From Thalassia testudinum (taxonomy: Eukaryota; Streptophyta; Magnoliopsida; Alismatales; Hydrocharitaceae), in the NCBI GenBank assembly GCA_037157565.1, contig JAZHRO010000002.1, positions 71,445,001 through 71,509,000 of the forward strand: a stretch of DNA of 64,000 nucleotides, given 5' to 3'. The notes beneath the pieces are model-generated. The model ran no database searches. It was not told where the DNA came from and saw nothing but the letters and a program-made list of their open reading frames with translations. The translations under genes were made by a program, and so were the position numbers. Shown piece after piece: positions 33,806-45,525 of this stretch. Every line of letters starts with the position of its first letter. Positions within the stretch are counted from its first letter, which is position 1.

Positions 33806-35003
33806 TATAACATGTATGTAATTTGATCATCAGAGATGTCGAACACTGTTGATATTTATTATGTTCACAAATGCTTCGAATTAAGATAGAATAAAATAAT
33901 TTGTAATGCTTTTATACCTGATATCCAAAAGACAGTTCCAAATTAATAACTGGGGACATATAACGTATAGCATGTAGGTATCTTTTGATAAAAAAATAAT
34001 AGTCAAAATTATTGGATATATATTATATGATATGAATGAGATTTAATCACAAGTGAAATTTCAAAATTTGCACTTATTTGAATTGTTGTTTTTATATAGT
34101 TGTTAAAATAGATAACATGTACATAATTTGACTATAGCAATAATGAAGTTGTACAAATCTTTCATAACTAACGGCTGTTATTACATATTCATAAACGTCA
34201 CAACTGACAAGGTACGAGTACACCACTAACATTACATAGATGTTTCAAATGAATACGCTGTAAAGGATAAGAACTTAACACTTGCAGAAACTACTACTAC
34301 AAGAATATGCCCTAAAGATTCCTATTACAAGTGTGCCCGTGCCACTTCCTAGACTATGATTCCTAACCGCTTCCGCTTCCTTCTCTAGGGTCACCCTCAG
34401 ATACTACGAACTTCCATTCAATTGTCTCCTTCCTAATCACGTCTGCATGACTATTGCAATGCTTCATCTCCACTTTTTTCCTAAGCTACATCACTTCGAA
34501 ATCTCAAAGCTGAAGAAGTGAGCTTAGCAAGCACACCTGGAAAAGAATTAACAAATGTTAATCATCATAACTACTCACAGGATATATTAACTCCTCACCA
34601 AGAACCTGCTCCTCCAATGCATCCATACTCAACGGGAGATCTCAACCCTATGCCTTGTAAGAGCAAACCTGCTCAGAAACATTACAATCAAACACATTTC
34701 ACATAATACAAGTTACTTCATTTAAGATGATTCTACTGACTAACAATCCCAATTTAGAGAGACACCAATGCCATGATTCGGCATGTAGGAGGCCCCCAAG
34801 AAAAAAAACAAAAAGGAGAAAAAGAAAGTAAGCTTATGCTTCATATAACCCATACTATGACGTCACATATCTCAAATCTGAACTACATAACATCTAAAAC
34901 CCAACAAAAGAAAGGAACCCAAAATTAGAAAAAATGAAGGAGAAGCCAAAAGATCGGATCTTTACAAGACCCAAGTGGCAGTGGTAGAGGGACCTTCACG
35001 GTC
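33806..35003. other. AT-rich intergenic DNA right of the nest
   Basis: It begins with the displaced end of duplicate copy 2 (33806-33850) and includes a weak third copy (about 34070-34140). Short frames such as 34518-34706 have no motif. No gene is supported. Confidence 0.5.
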
Positions 35004-35480
35004 TTGGAGTGCAAGATTCCACCTTTCTCCTACCTTGTTGCGACCCTCACAGAGCCCACGAGGGTCCTCCATAGGTCCCCCCTCCCCTTCTTCCTCCATT
35101 CCTCCTCTCATCATGCAAAAGTTCTATCACCACTAGCACCTGCAGAAGGTGAATCGCTAGCAACACCTGCAGAAGCTGCATCGCCACAAGCACCTGCAGA
35201 AGCTTCATCGCCACCAGCACCTGCAGATGCTACATCACCACCAGCTTTTGTAGGATCTACTCCACTACCAATGCTTGCAGGAACACCACCACTAGCACCG
35301 CCAGCAGCACTTGCAGAAACTCCATCACCACCAGCACTTGTAGAAGTTGCATCACCATTAGCACTTGTAGAAGGAGCACCACCACCAACAACTGCAGAAG
35401 GAGTATCGTGTCGACAGGATGGTCGCACCCCTTGTCGGGCTTGCCTCCATGCTCACGGTGATCGTTCGCCTGACCGATGA
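35004..35480 (+). pseudogene. Repetitive Ala/Pro/Ser-rich frame, AGP-like, doubtful
   Basis: A 158-residue plus-strand frame carries about ten ~10-residue repeats of the type APAEAASPQ/APADATSPP, resembling the Ala-Pro/Ser-Pro repeats of arabinogalactan proteins. In a different frame, the DNA just after the repeats encodes a hydrophobic run, MVAPLVGLASMLTVIV, similar in character to a GPI-anchor tail. That would fit an AGP-like gene with a frameshift. No clear N-terminal signal peptide is seen. The minus strand is also open across the repeat (Gly/Ser/Ala), as expected of a 30-bp unit, so it may simply be a minisatellite. Confidence 0.3.
35126..35405. repeat. Minisatellite, 30-bp unit, about nine copies
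   Basis: Units read roughly CACCAGCACCTGCAGAAGCT-GCATCGC with substitutions and no length change. Because the unit is a multiple of three, frames on both strands stay open across it. Confidence 0.85.
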
Positions 35481-37019
35481 AGGTGTGCTGGAGTGAGCTG
35501 TTTGAGAGAGCTGGAGTGTGATCGGGTGGGAAGTGGAGTAAAGGCATGCTTTTTATTGATTAAAATTCAAAATTTAAATTTGATTTGACAGGAACTTCTG
35601 TCAATTTACAGCGGATTGCCAATTGCTTAGTTGACATTTTACTTTTTTCATTTTCACGTTGTCATATGCCAACTTGTCTGCCAAGTCAGTTTTGGTGAGA
35701 AATTGGGTACATATAAGGTTATGTATACCATTGCCCGTAACTTAGATGATGCTGATCCACGTCATCTGATTTTAATAGGTTCAACATGTTCTATCTAAAT
35801 CCTAAAGACTTATCATAGGGACGTGATTTTCGACGATTGCATGCACCCCTAATTTTTCCTAAGGAATTCATGGTCCAAAAAGGAAAAAAAGAGTAAGTTA
35901 TTCTCTCCGTCTGCAGGAATCTTTTGTCTAAAGAAGCTTTGAGTTAAAAGATGGGTGGGTGGCCTTTTTGCTTTGCTTGGAGAGCTCCTTAAAATTACAC
36001 CTCTCTTTTCGTATGCCACACTAATATTTTTTTCCTTTTTTGCAAAGTGATGCACATCCCTCGAGGGGAAGAATTGGACAAACCTTCAACCTAAGTCTAA
36101 AAAAATAAAATAAAAAAAAACATCACAAACATTAAGTTCAAACATTGATAAGAAAGCTAACCATTGAAGTATGCTCTTAGATACGACTGCACTACTAAGA
36201 TAATTCCTAACCTTCAACATAAATGGAAAATTCAGTCAAAGTCAGGCACCAGAGCATTGCCCTAGTATTCTCGATGGTAAGAAACATGTATTCTTGCATG
36301 TTCCCCTCCCCCAAAAAAAAAAAAACAAACATCCCTTAAGTGGAGAAAACGAACCCAACAAACCCAAAGGAAATCATCCCTCAAGGCGAAGAACAAAACA
36401 ACAACAAACAGTCAAAAAAAACCTAAACCAACTACCAAGGCACAAGTCCTAAGTACCGATCAACCATCCTTTGGAACAAAAAGGGAGGTCATCCGAGCAA
36501 AGGCCCGACCACCGTACACCTGCACGTCGGCGACGAGACGCACCAACCACCGGAATGGCTGTCACACACCGCCGGACCTCACTGAAGCTCCACCACGTCG
36601 CCGCAAGTTGCTGGTAGCCAGAGCGCCCCACGCACAACATCGGACCACCACGACGACTCCGATGGACTCAGCCAGTTGCAAGCGCCCAAGGGCGACCTCC
36701 CCTCCCTGTGCATGTTGCCATTGACACCACCGAAGAGATCCAAAGAGGTGCGGGAGCAAAAACTGACGAAGAAGGGGTCCCGATCAGCCACAAGCAACCG
36801 ATCGGGACCCAACAGTAGCACCTGTGGAGGAGGAAACTCTCGGTGGAGGACACACCACTTGCCTTGCGACACTAATACTTTTAATGCTTATGTCCATTGC
36901 AGCCTCACAGTGATAAAGGTTCCAAAAATTTGACAAAAAAATAAAAAATAAAAAATAGGGAAATGGACGTGAGAGAATATGCCGACCTTGTTCTTATGCC
37001 TCACGTAATGTTGCCGATA
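35481..37019. other. Intergenic DNA, no gene recognised
   Basis: The 36440-36880 part is GC-rich with several overlapping minus-strand frames (the longest 97 residues, 36579-36872), none with a motif. A and C/A runs lie at 36100-36120 and 36310-36325. The composition resembles the GC-rich blocks inside the Athila LTRs, but I could not align them. Confidence 0.45.
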
Positions 37020-37720
37020 CGAATCTATTTCATAATTGATATATAATACAGAGAAATAAAAAAATATAAAATTTATTATTTATTATATTCTATTATATTT
37101 AAAAAAATCATCACAACTTTCTAATATAAAATATATAAGTGGTAAATAACTTTACATTATAATAAATTACTTTACATCGGTAATAAATTATTCTATGTGA
37201 TTTTATACTGATGTAAATTGATGTTACACCGGTGATAAATTATTGTAAGGTGTCTTTGTACTGGTGCAATCTCATTTTTCATTAGTACAAAATTATTTTA
37301 AAGGTGATTTCACCCGTACAAAGTGATTTTGACATATGGGTTTAAGACTTAGGATTTAAGATTTAGGGTTTAGAATTTATAGTTTAGGTCTATGAAAATT
37401 GGTTTTACGTATGAATAGTGATTTTTCACTTGAAAGATGATTTTTCACCTTAAAATTTAGGATTTAACTAAACCTTAAACACTAAAGACTAAACCTTAAA
37501 TTTTAAGGTAAAAAATCACTTTTTAAATGAACAAACACTTATCATAAGTGAAGAAACACTTTGAATTTAATTTTACACCGGTACAATCTTACTTTACACC
37601 GATGTAAAACTACTTTTACCTTCAAAATAATTTTATACTGATGCAAAATTAAGATTATACCAATACAAAATAATTCCAAAGATGATTTAAATTATTTATA
37701 CATGTATAAAAATAATTTTT
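37020..37720. repeat. AT-rich array of TTTACACCGGTGTAAA-like palindromes
   Basis: Repeated words such as TTTACACCGGT, ACCGATGTAAA, GATGATTTT and TTTTACCTTCAAA recur every 25-45 bp. A degenerate TTTAGGGTTTA-like stretch lies at 37335-37395 and its complement CTAAACCTTAAA at 37460-37500. Related arrays lie at 41340-41645 and 42800-43330 on either side of the PDLP-like gene. Confidence 0.55.
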
Positions 37721-39700
37721 ATTATTTCATCAGTAATAAAACTTATCATGTGTGAATTACAAAAAAAATATATCCAATAAGATTGCATTCACAAAATTAT
37801 ATGTCAACTTTTATATTTTTCTAATTCATGTGTAAAAAAGGAAGAACTTGTGATTTTTTTTTTTTAATTACAAAACTGTATTTATACTTCTTTGCTTGTC
37901 CCCGCGCGTTCCTATCTCCTCCCATCATCATGTGTCATGGTTCACATAATCATTGCGTGGTTCATATAACGTGTATTTAATATAGTGGTTGAATTTGACG
38001 TCTGCGTATGCAACATGATTGATCAGCGAGGGGTCAAATATCCGTTCCTAGTACTTATTTGACATGCTGTTTAGTGTATGTGGTTACTTCCAGGATTAAT
38101 AATCTTGCACAAAAATCTTATGAAATTAAGTGAAGAGATATAAATAATTAAAAATTATTACTTAACGATTTAAACTTATAATTCATTTTAGCTCCTTTGA
38201 ACGCACAACGAATAAGTTGCCAATGTTATTTTCTTTTCAATCAAACTTAGGTTTGGGGTTTGCAATAATGCCTCTAAGGTAAGTCCGAGTATAATTTCTT
38301 TTGTCTTGCCATTATTCAGCCGTGTGGATCAATGTTAGTTTGTTCGTTTGGACCTAGTGTATACGTATAACCATTATATCTCAAATGACAAAACGTTTGA
38401 AATTATAGGATTCACTGCTTGTGAACCAAACAATGTAATTCAACTTCTATTTCGATGATCAAGGGATTAGAATTTTTTTTTTTTTTGAAAAAAAACAAAC
38501 TCATGATTAGATATATTTGGCATGCATCATTCCTAAAACATCTCTATTAATCTAAGTGATCGAAGATCCATCCGCGTGATTGGTTTGTGGAAATATGTAA
38601 TGCCCGGTGTAAGTCAGGGGAGAGACATCCCAGTGGTTTGCAAAACATTCACAGTGTGGGAACGCCAGAGTTTATCCAAAAGGCCAAAAAAGAAAGGAGG
38701 AGGAAGAAAATGAGACTTTGGCGGAGGCTTGTGATGGTTATCTTATCCATTTCTTTTCGAAATGCGACGTAATTGCATCCTTCGTCAAGAAGGATCATAA
38801 CTAGCATACTCTTTTTTCTGGTCTATGCCCTACCTGCTATCTCCCACTTCTTCCAAAGCATATGGGGTGCTCTAATCATGGGAGGAACCTTTGCAATATG
38901 CTAATAATTTCTACATCAAAAATGTTATATATATATATATATATATGTGACAGATTTTCTGAATAGTGTCTATAAATTTATATTTAGACATATCCTATTA
39001 GTCATCAGATGACAATCAGATGGTGTATGGTAATATCATTAATGGAGGTGGAAAGTGATTTCAAAACATATATGAGATTGCTCGATAGAGATATTTTTTC
39101 AAATAAAAAATTGATGTAATTGATAACATGTCTAAAAAGTATAACGTAAAATAAATTATCAGTAACTGTGATTATTAAATATAGGTTGAAAAATTTGTAG
39201 TATGTATGCTTAAAATGGTATATTAATTAATATAAAATTACATTTTGAAATTTAAAATGTACAGAAATACTTTATAAAACATGAGGTATCGTTATAATAA
39301 AATAACAGAGATGATATAAGAACTAACAAAACATGCTGTATCAAATATTGGTATACATGTAACAGGAGGATATATTGTTGTAACAAGAATAAAATATCAT
39401 TGTAACTAACCAACATGTTACTAGATATTGTAATATAACAAATTAAAGATATCTGTACACGACAAATTAACGTGATCATGATAATGTATTACCAAATGTT
39501 GTAATACCGTAAAAATTGTAATACAATGAACCAAACAAACATATAAATATACGTGGGCACGACAATAATCTTGACAAAAATTTTGTTTCAATTACAACAT
39601 AAATGGGCTCCGCAGATTATCTTATGTTACTAAGTGAATGCAACATATTAAACACAATTTGGTTGACTTTACGTATAAACATTGTTTACTGGGAAAAAAT
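37721..39700. other. AT-rich intergenic DNA
   Basis: No gene is supported. A 61-residue plus frame at 38587-38772 is basic (KKERRRKK) and has no secure family. A (TA)n microsatellite lies at 38926-38946. Confidence 0.5.
38926..38946. repeat. (TA)n microsatellite
   Basis: About ten uninterrupted TA units. Confidence 0.95.
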
Positions 39701-39724
39701 GTAAAAAAATAGGATACTTGTGAT

Positions 39725-40250
39725 TTGCTTGTGTTACAAAATTTTTGTTTTACGTATTACAAACAAATTCAAGGGTGAATATCTTCCACTAAGATCGGCT
39801 CCATTTAAAAGTGTTGTGTTACAAATTATTGATATGTAGTAATACAAGTACATACATGAGTAGTTATCTCTCCATGATTACAGTTGCATAAAACATGTAT
39901 ACATAATCCTGATGTAATATAACAAATACATTTTACACAATCATAAATGTAACAAATTTGATTGGTGCTGATTTGAAAGGGTGGTGTTATAGAAGTTGTT
40001 ATTTGTATATTACAATTACATTCGTGGGTGAGAATCTGTACTTACGTACTTCTCTATTGAAGCTATTGTTTTACAAAACTATTTATCTAACATATTACAA
40101 ATAAAAAAATGAGTTCTTATCTTTTGGTGAGAAAAAATCGTGTTCAAATTAATGTGTTACAAAACTTTTGATTGAAAGTATTACAAAATCATTGCGAATA
40201 TTAATCCTTCTATAGAACTAATGTGTTACAAGAAATTGATAATATAGCAA
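39725..40250. repeat. Degenerate tandem array, TGTTACAAAA...TATTACAA unit
   Basis: Words like GTGTTACAAAATTTTTG followed about 25 bp later by TATTACAA recur near 39731, 39819, 39985, 40069, 40160 and 40226. Spacing is about 85 bp or its double. Units are strongly diverged. No coding frame is present. Confidence 0.5.
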
Positions 40251-41335
40251 TGAGACATAATTGATGTAAAATTCAAAACGATGTATTGAAGTAACATAAT
40301 AGTATATTAGCTTTGTTGTATTCGAATTCATACGATACTACATGAACGCCAATGTTGAAATATATGTTATCTAAAATAATGTTATGATAAAAGTGTTTCA
40401 AAACACTTATCATATTACATATATATATACCATTACTTAGAAGAATGGTCTCATTTGACTTTCAAAAGGTAAATTCATGAAGAACCAAATCGAAGCTGCA
40501 AAAATAGTGAAGAGTACGAATGTATGATACAAATAGAAAACGATGCAAACAAAAAATATAAAAACAAATAAATTTAGCAACAAATTAATGTAACAGATTA
40601 TGTATAAATTAAGGGATATTTTTTAAATTTTCGTATCAAATATGCAACGGTGACTTTTTAAAAATATTGTAAACCACTTTTGTGATAAGAGAGTGATTTC
40701 ATCAAGGACGTACCTAATCAGACGTACAAGAAGATAGATTTTTTATAAAAAAATATAAACACCATACTCAATAGATCTTTTTCATATATATATATATATA
40801 TATGAAGTGAGTACACTGGATTGGTATAGATTTAAAGTTCATATAATATTTTGTTAATATTTTATCGTGACAATAGATAAGTGGAAAGATGATTAGTGGA
40901 TGTAGATATGATAGTTAAGTTAATATCATGTTATTAATTTTTTATATATTATTTGTAGTGACAACAAGTGGATGGAACTCATATGATTACTTTGATTTAA
41001 GTTATATAAATTTATTTTCATTTATAATGTGGGTGGACAATTAGTCGAAGGAGGTTTAATGGATGGGATGATTTGATGATTGACTTATGGAGAAAACCCC
41101 TTACGGTATCATATCTTGTAAAAATTGATTGTTATGATTTGTGAAAATCTTCGATTTTCCAGGATCCATAACACTTATGTGGAAGGCTCCGAGCAATGGA
41201 ATGCGGAAAGAAACAGTACTTATGATCATACCATGTATAGTTTGCGGGCATCATTCCAGTGAGGGTCGTCGATCTTCTCCCTAATCTATTCCTTAATCAC
41301 ATAAATAAGTATGCAGGCAAAAAAATACAAAATCA
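40251..41335. other. AT-rich intergenic DNA
   Basis: No gene is seen. An (AT)n microsatellite lies at 40784-40802. Confidence 0.5.
40784..40802. repeat. (AT)n microsatellite
   Basis: About nine uninterrupted AT units. Confidence 0.95.
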
Positions 41336-41339
41336 GACA

Positions 41340-41645
41340 TCTTGTAATGGGTTGACTTGATATATTAATATAAATGATCAAAACTTAAACTTATTTTATA
41401 TTGATATAAAATTATCAAAAATTAATTTATGTCAACTTAATATCATCTACAGTTATTTTATATGGATATAAAATAATTTTATTATCATTTTATATCAATA
41501 TAAAATTATCAAAAATTATTTTTCATCGATATAAATTTATTGAAAATTACTTTAAATTCATATAAAATTATTTCATACTATTTTACATCGATATAAAATT
41601 ATTTAAAATTATTTTACATTAATATAAAATTAATTTATGCTGCCA
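41340..41645. repeat. Array of ATATCGATATAAAATTAT-type palindromic units
   Basis: About eight units of 25-40 bp built on TTTTATATCGATATAAAATTAT recur with variants (TTACATCGATATAAAA, TTTCATCGATATAAAT). Each unit is nearly self-complementary. The array ends about 110 bp from the stop codon of the PDLP-like gene, in its 3' flank. Confidence 0.65.
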
Positions 41646-41759
41646 TGTAACGTTAGCATATCGCACAACTTTCTTAGAAAAAGAAACTTTTATTTATATC
41701 GACGATGATGAAAAAAACAAAAAACAAGTCAAACCGCCCGCAATTAGCCGTTCATCTTA

Positions 41760-42566
41760 TCAAACCAACAGCGCTGCAACCACTGGAACACAAAGCCGCC
41801 AAGAGGACCTCCACCACCACCACCCCTCTCCATGGAGGAGGAGGAGGCCCTCGCCACAGTAACCAATATTATTATTATTGGTTCCGGGCAAGGGCAAGTG
41901 CAACCTCCACGGCGAGTACTCCACGTAGCACTTCCCCAGATACACCTCCCCTGCCGCCGACGATCCCCCGCATCCCTCCTTCGCCCTCGTCACCGCCTCC
42001 GCCACGCATTCCTCGCAATCCTCCAAGCTCTGATCCCCCACGCACTGTGCCACGCCGCCCACGTACCCCACCCTCCTCTCCCTGTACATCCCCTCCTCCT
42101 CCACCAGGCCCGACAGTACTGCATCCCTCAACTCCACCAGCGCCGAGTCGTGGTAGCTGTCGGCGGAAGCGCACCTCTTGAACCGGAGGGAGAGGTCAGG
42201 CCGACCGACGAAGTCCTCGGAGCTGTAGCGGAGGAGGCAGCCGTGTAGCTGGAGGGCTGCGGAGGAGGAGGAGGGGCAGAGGACGGGGAGCTGCACAATG
42301 GCAGAGCGCACGCAGGAGGTGCACTCGGCTTGCGGGAGGTCGGCGCGGCACTGGAAGAGGCCGTGGAGAGGGGAGGGGGAGGTGAAGAAGAGTGAGGAGG
42401 AAGCGGCCGTTGCGATGGAGGTGAGGAGGGAGTTGAGGTCGGAGTTGTCCGGGGGGAGTCTGGAGTTTGGAGGGCACGAGAGGTAGACGAAGGCGGAGGC
42501 AGTGTCGGAGAGGGAGGTGGAGAAGTGGAGGATGGTGACGATGAGGAGGATGATGAGGTATGCCAT
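41760..42566 (-). CDS. PDLP-like protein with two DUF26 (Gnk2) domains
   Basis: The 268-residue frame starts with a hydrophobic signal peptide (about residues 1-25, MAYLIILLIVTILHF...TASA), followed by FVYLSC, the usual start of mature plasmodesmata-located proteins. Two DUF26 domains each carry the C-x8-C-x2-C motif: Cys73/82/85 and Cys175/184/187. Other spaced cysteines are at 31, 97, 110, 132, 199 and 213, and a GKCYVEYS block closes the second domain. PDLPs and related cysteine-rich secreted proteins act at the cell surface; PDLPs regulate callose and transport at plasmodesmata. The expected C-terminal membrane segment is absent: after residue 220 the sequence is low-complexity (NNNN, WWWW), ending LCVPVVAALLV. 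A further exon, a frameshift in the GGT run or a truncated paralogue would explain this. The CDS is strongly GC-rich. Confidence 0.82.
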   Translation of the reverse strand: MAYLIILLIVTILHFSTSLSDTASAFVYLSCPPNSRLPPDNSDLNSLLTSIATAASSSLFFTSPSPLHGLFQCRADLPQAECTSCVRSAIVQLPVLCPSSSSAALQLHGCLLRYSSEDFVGRPDLSLRFKRCASADSYHDSALVELRDAVLSGLVEEEGMYRERRVGYVGGVAQCVGDQSLEDCEECVAEAVTRAKEGCGGSSAAGEVYLGKCYVEYSPWRLHLPLPGTNNNNIGYCGEGLLLLHGEGWWWWRSSWRLCVPVVAALLV

Positions 42567-42668
42567 TGTTGCTTAATTGTTTGGTCGCTGGTGGGAGAGA
42601 GAGGTGGAGGGCGAGGATGAGAATAGGGGATGTTGAAATAATAGTACTGTAGTGGTAGTGGATGTGGG

Positions 42669-42678
42669 GAATATATGC
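42669..42678 (-). promoter_or_regulatory. Possible TATA box of the PDLP-like gene
   Basis: The minus strand reads GCATATATTC about 100 bp upstream of the ATG. The position suits a plant core promoter, but the flanks are AT-rich, so chance is not excluded. Confidence 0.4.
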
Positions 42679-42799
42679 TTTGGAATTGGGTGGGGAGAAC
42701 TTTTGGATGGAGCATCACTGTTGAGTAGTGTAGTTTACGTTATCATGCGCTAAAGCAGGGTAGGAAGTAATACATTATTAAGTAGGAAAATATTTGTTA

Positions 42800-43330
42800 T
42801 AATGTATTTTATAATTTACGGTGTCTATTCAATAAAATATAATGATTTTTTTTAATTGATATATTTTAATTTTTATTAATTAAAAATAAAATACATCAAT
42901 GTACTATGATTTTTAATTGATTTTTCACTTATATAAAGTGATTATTTACATATGAAAGGGTAATTTTTCATTTAAAAAATTATTTTTCATCTTTAGATTT
43001 AAGATTTAAGTTCCTAAAATCCTAAATCATGTATCTTCAATTCTAAACCTAAAGATAAAAAATTATTTTCTAAATGAAGAAGTATTTTTCATAAATCTTA
43101 ATCCGTAAATCCTAAATTCTAAATCCTAAATCCAAAATCTTAAATGCTAAACCTAAAATCCTAAATCCAAAATTCATAGATAAAAAATCACTTTCTACTA
43201 TCCAAGTGAAAACTCATTTTTCACTTGTGGAAAGCTAAAATACATCGGTATATTCTTATTTTAAATTGATGTATTTTAATTTTTAACCGATGAAAAATTA
43301 AAATACACCAATTGAAACTACCACGTATTG
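42800..43330. repeat. AT-rich repeat region with TAAATCCTAAA and TTTTTAACCGATGAAAAATT words
   Basis: A run of CTAAAT/CCTAAA words (43010-43180) and self-complementary words around TTTAATTTTTA-ACCGATGAAAAATTAAAA recall the arrays at 37.0-37.7 and 41.3-41.6 kb. No gene is supported here. Confidence 0.5.
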
Positions 43331-45100
43331 TAAAATACATTATAATATACATTTCTTTATTTTTTTGCTTATTAAAATTATACTCGCCTATGTGGTTGAG
43401 TGATGAATGGATTACTGCTTCTCCAATGTTCATGATGTTTGGTCAAGTGTGACACCTCCATCTGATCATGGTTTTGACAATGGCATTCTTTTAGTTGTTT
43501 GTGTTGATACCGAATGATAATTGATTCCAATACGATGTAATGTCGATCTTCCTGATTTTTAAACCACAAGAGCATTAGCATAACAACCTATTACGGTTGG
43601 ATTATGAAAACAAATGTTGATGCTCAAATTCTATTGGTTTTGTGTAATGATGCAATGCGATGATCGATTGATACAGAAGCACAGTGGGTTCGATTGTACC
43701 TACGATCGAAGAGGATAAAGCATGAAATTTATATTTAGAAAACTTAATTTAATGTTTAGAATGATCCAGCAATGATGCAAAAATTAGGATTTTGCTTGTT
43801 GCACATACAAAATTGTGCGTATCCTATCATATGAGGAAAATTTTGATAATTTTATTAAAGAAATTGTATCAATTAAGAAGACTACTGCTTTAGTCTATGA
43901 CAAAGTTCACATTACAAAATTTGCAATAATTTGCAAAAGTCAATTTAGAATATCTAGAGGCAAATCAGAGGTAAGCAACATCTATGAATTTTATCTTCTT
44001 TTTTTGCAATAAATCTGATTCACATAAAATTTTGTAGTATCCTTAACTAGTGCAAAATCACAAAAAGAAAAAAAAAAAAAAAAAACAATTTACCGTAAGT
44101 CTAAAGTGCCACAGTAGTGAAACCAATTTTTAATAGAACAAGAAACTCTAAAGTAGACAATATATAGATATATGACTATCCAAACCTAGTCCAAAATAAC
44201 TAAATGAATAATAAAGCAACATATTAATCTAATATATGATAAATATGTAATTAAATTTAGTTCTGACAGAGAGATGGTTCACATGCAAGGATCACACTAG
44301 GTTCGCTGCATTTATTAATTATTGGTGGAATTGTGTTACAATAAAAACATAAATCTAAGCTTAAACATTAAGTCCTAAACAACTGGAATAAAACATTTAA
44401 AACTAGATCTAATTATGCCTCATCCAACATTAAAGCAAACAAATACAATTGAGCGAGTGTATTTGATGAGTTATGCATCCAAAAAATAGAGAATCTAAGC
44501 ACATGCAAACAGATCGTAAAGATGTGAAACTCAGATACAATCCAAATAAATCGGGAGAACAAAGAAATGAACTCTTAGAGATGCCTCTAAAGGTTTCATG
44601 TCCCTCATGCTTGATGAAGATTTTGTTCGGTCACTGGAGATCATGCACACACCACACAAAATGGTCTTTCACTAGAGAGCATCTCCATATCCTTTCAATC
44701 CGGAAGTGTTGTTGCCCAATGATGGAGAGAAAGAGCAGTTTGGAGGAAAGAATGGGAAGAGGAGAGGTGCCCTAAGAGGTCGAGGGATAAATATAGGTCA
44801 AATAAGGATTTAGGGTTTACATAGGTAGAGGATAGATGGATTGGGTTAGGGTACATAAATCATCCCTTTTAGGTAACCACATCTTATCTCATTAGTTAGA
44901 TCCATTTTTAATTTGAATTTCAAATTTTATATAAATGATAAATTAAATCCCTTTAAATAAGCTTTCATATGCAACTTGAATTACTCAACTTAGAGTCCAA
45001 CCGTGAAAGTTTTGGTCGAAATACCAAAGATGTGCCAATCTAGTATGAATTTCAGGATTAGGTTGTGGTTTTGAATATTTTAAGTGAGAGAAGATAGGAT
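43331..45100. other. AT-rich intergenic DNA
   Basis: Short frames at 43378-43581 (minus), 43815-44012 (plus) and 44473-44775 (plus, 100 residues, several Cys and His) have no recognised motif. An A run lies at 44066-44085. The purine-rich 44700-44800 segment followed by GGATAAATATAGG resembles an LTR promoter, but no LTR partner was found. Confidence 0.4.
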
Positions 45101-45194
45101 GTACGAGGGATCAGCCAAGGGATAGTGGGAAGACTAGGTGGTCATTGTGAGGGTAAAGGGAGAGCATAGATGGCATGGGGATAAGGGGAAGGAA

Positions 45195-45525
45195 ATTCAT
45201 GATTAAGGTTTGTTAGGTTCTATCCTAACGATTGGTTCTAACTTTCCTAAATAGTTTCTATGCAATAATTAGGCGTCTTCCTTTTCTTTTCTCCTCATGT
45301 ATGAGATAGGGAGAGAATATAGCTAAGGTCAAGGGAGAGGATAAGGATAGGGTGGTGTGGAATATGTTCTAGGTCTTGGGGTTGTTAGGTTTTAGTTCCC
45401 TACTAGGTCTTCTATAGGATAATTAGGCTTTTCCCTCTAGGATTTTCCTATATTCCATAAGATATGGTGTGCGATAGAGGGATAGAGAGAGGGTGGACAT
45501 CCAAGGGAACTAGAGGGGGAGTGTT
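45195..45525. repeat. Diverged tandem duplication, ~180-bp unit
   Basis: Two units (about 45205-45375 and 45385-45525) share TTGTTAGGTT, ATAATTAGGC, a CTTTTC/CCTCTAGG pyrimidine block and a GATA-GGGAGAGA purine block. It is non-coding. Confidence 0.55.

Noticed and set aside
35111..35428. Gly/Ser/Ala-rich minus-strand protein
   Set aside because: It is the reverse frame of a 30-bp minisatellite, open because the unit is a multiple of three.
37335..37500. Interstitial telomere repeat (TTTAGGG-like words)
   Set aside because: Words are irregular and mixed with TTTAGGATTTA; no consecutive exact TTTAGGG array.
38587..38772. Possible transposase fragment
   Set aside because: A vague resemblance to plant transposase segments with conserved His and Gly, too short and lacking any secure motif.
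41832..42718. Long open frames on both strands over the PDLP-like gene
   Set aside because: They are by-products of the GC-rich CDS: Pro/Ser/Arg-rich, no motifs, and they ignore the cysteine pattern of the real frame.
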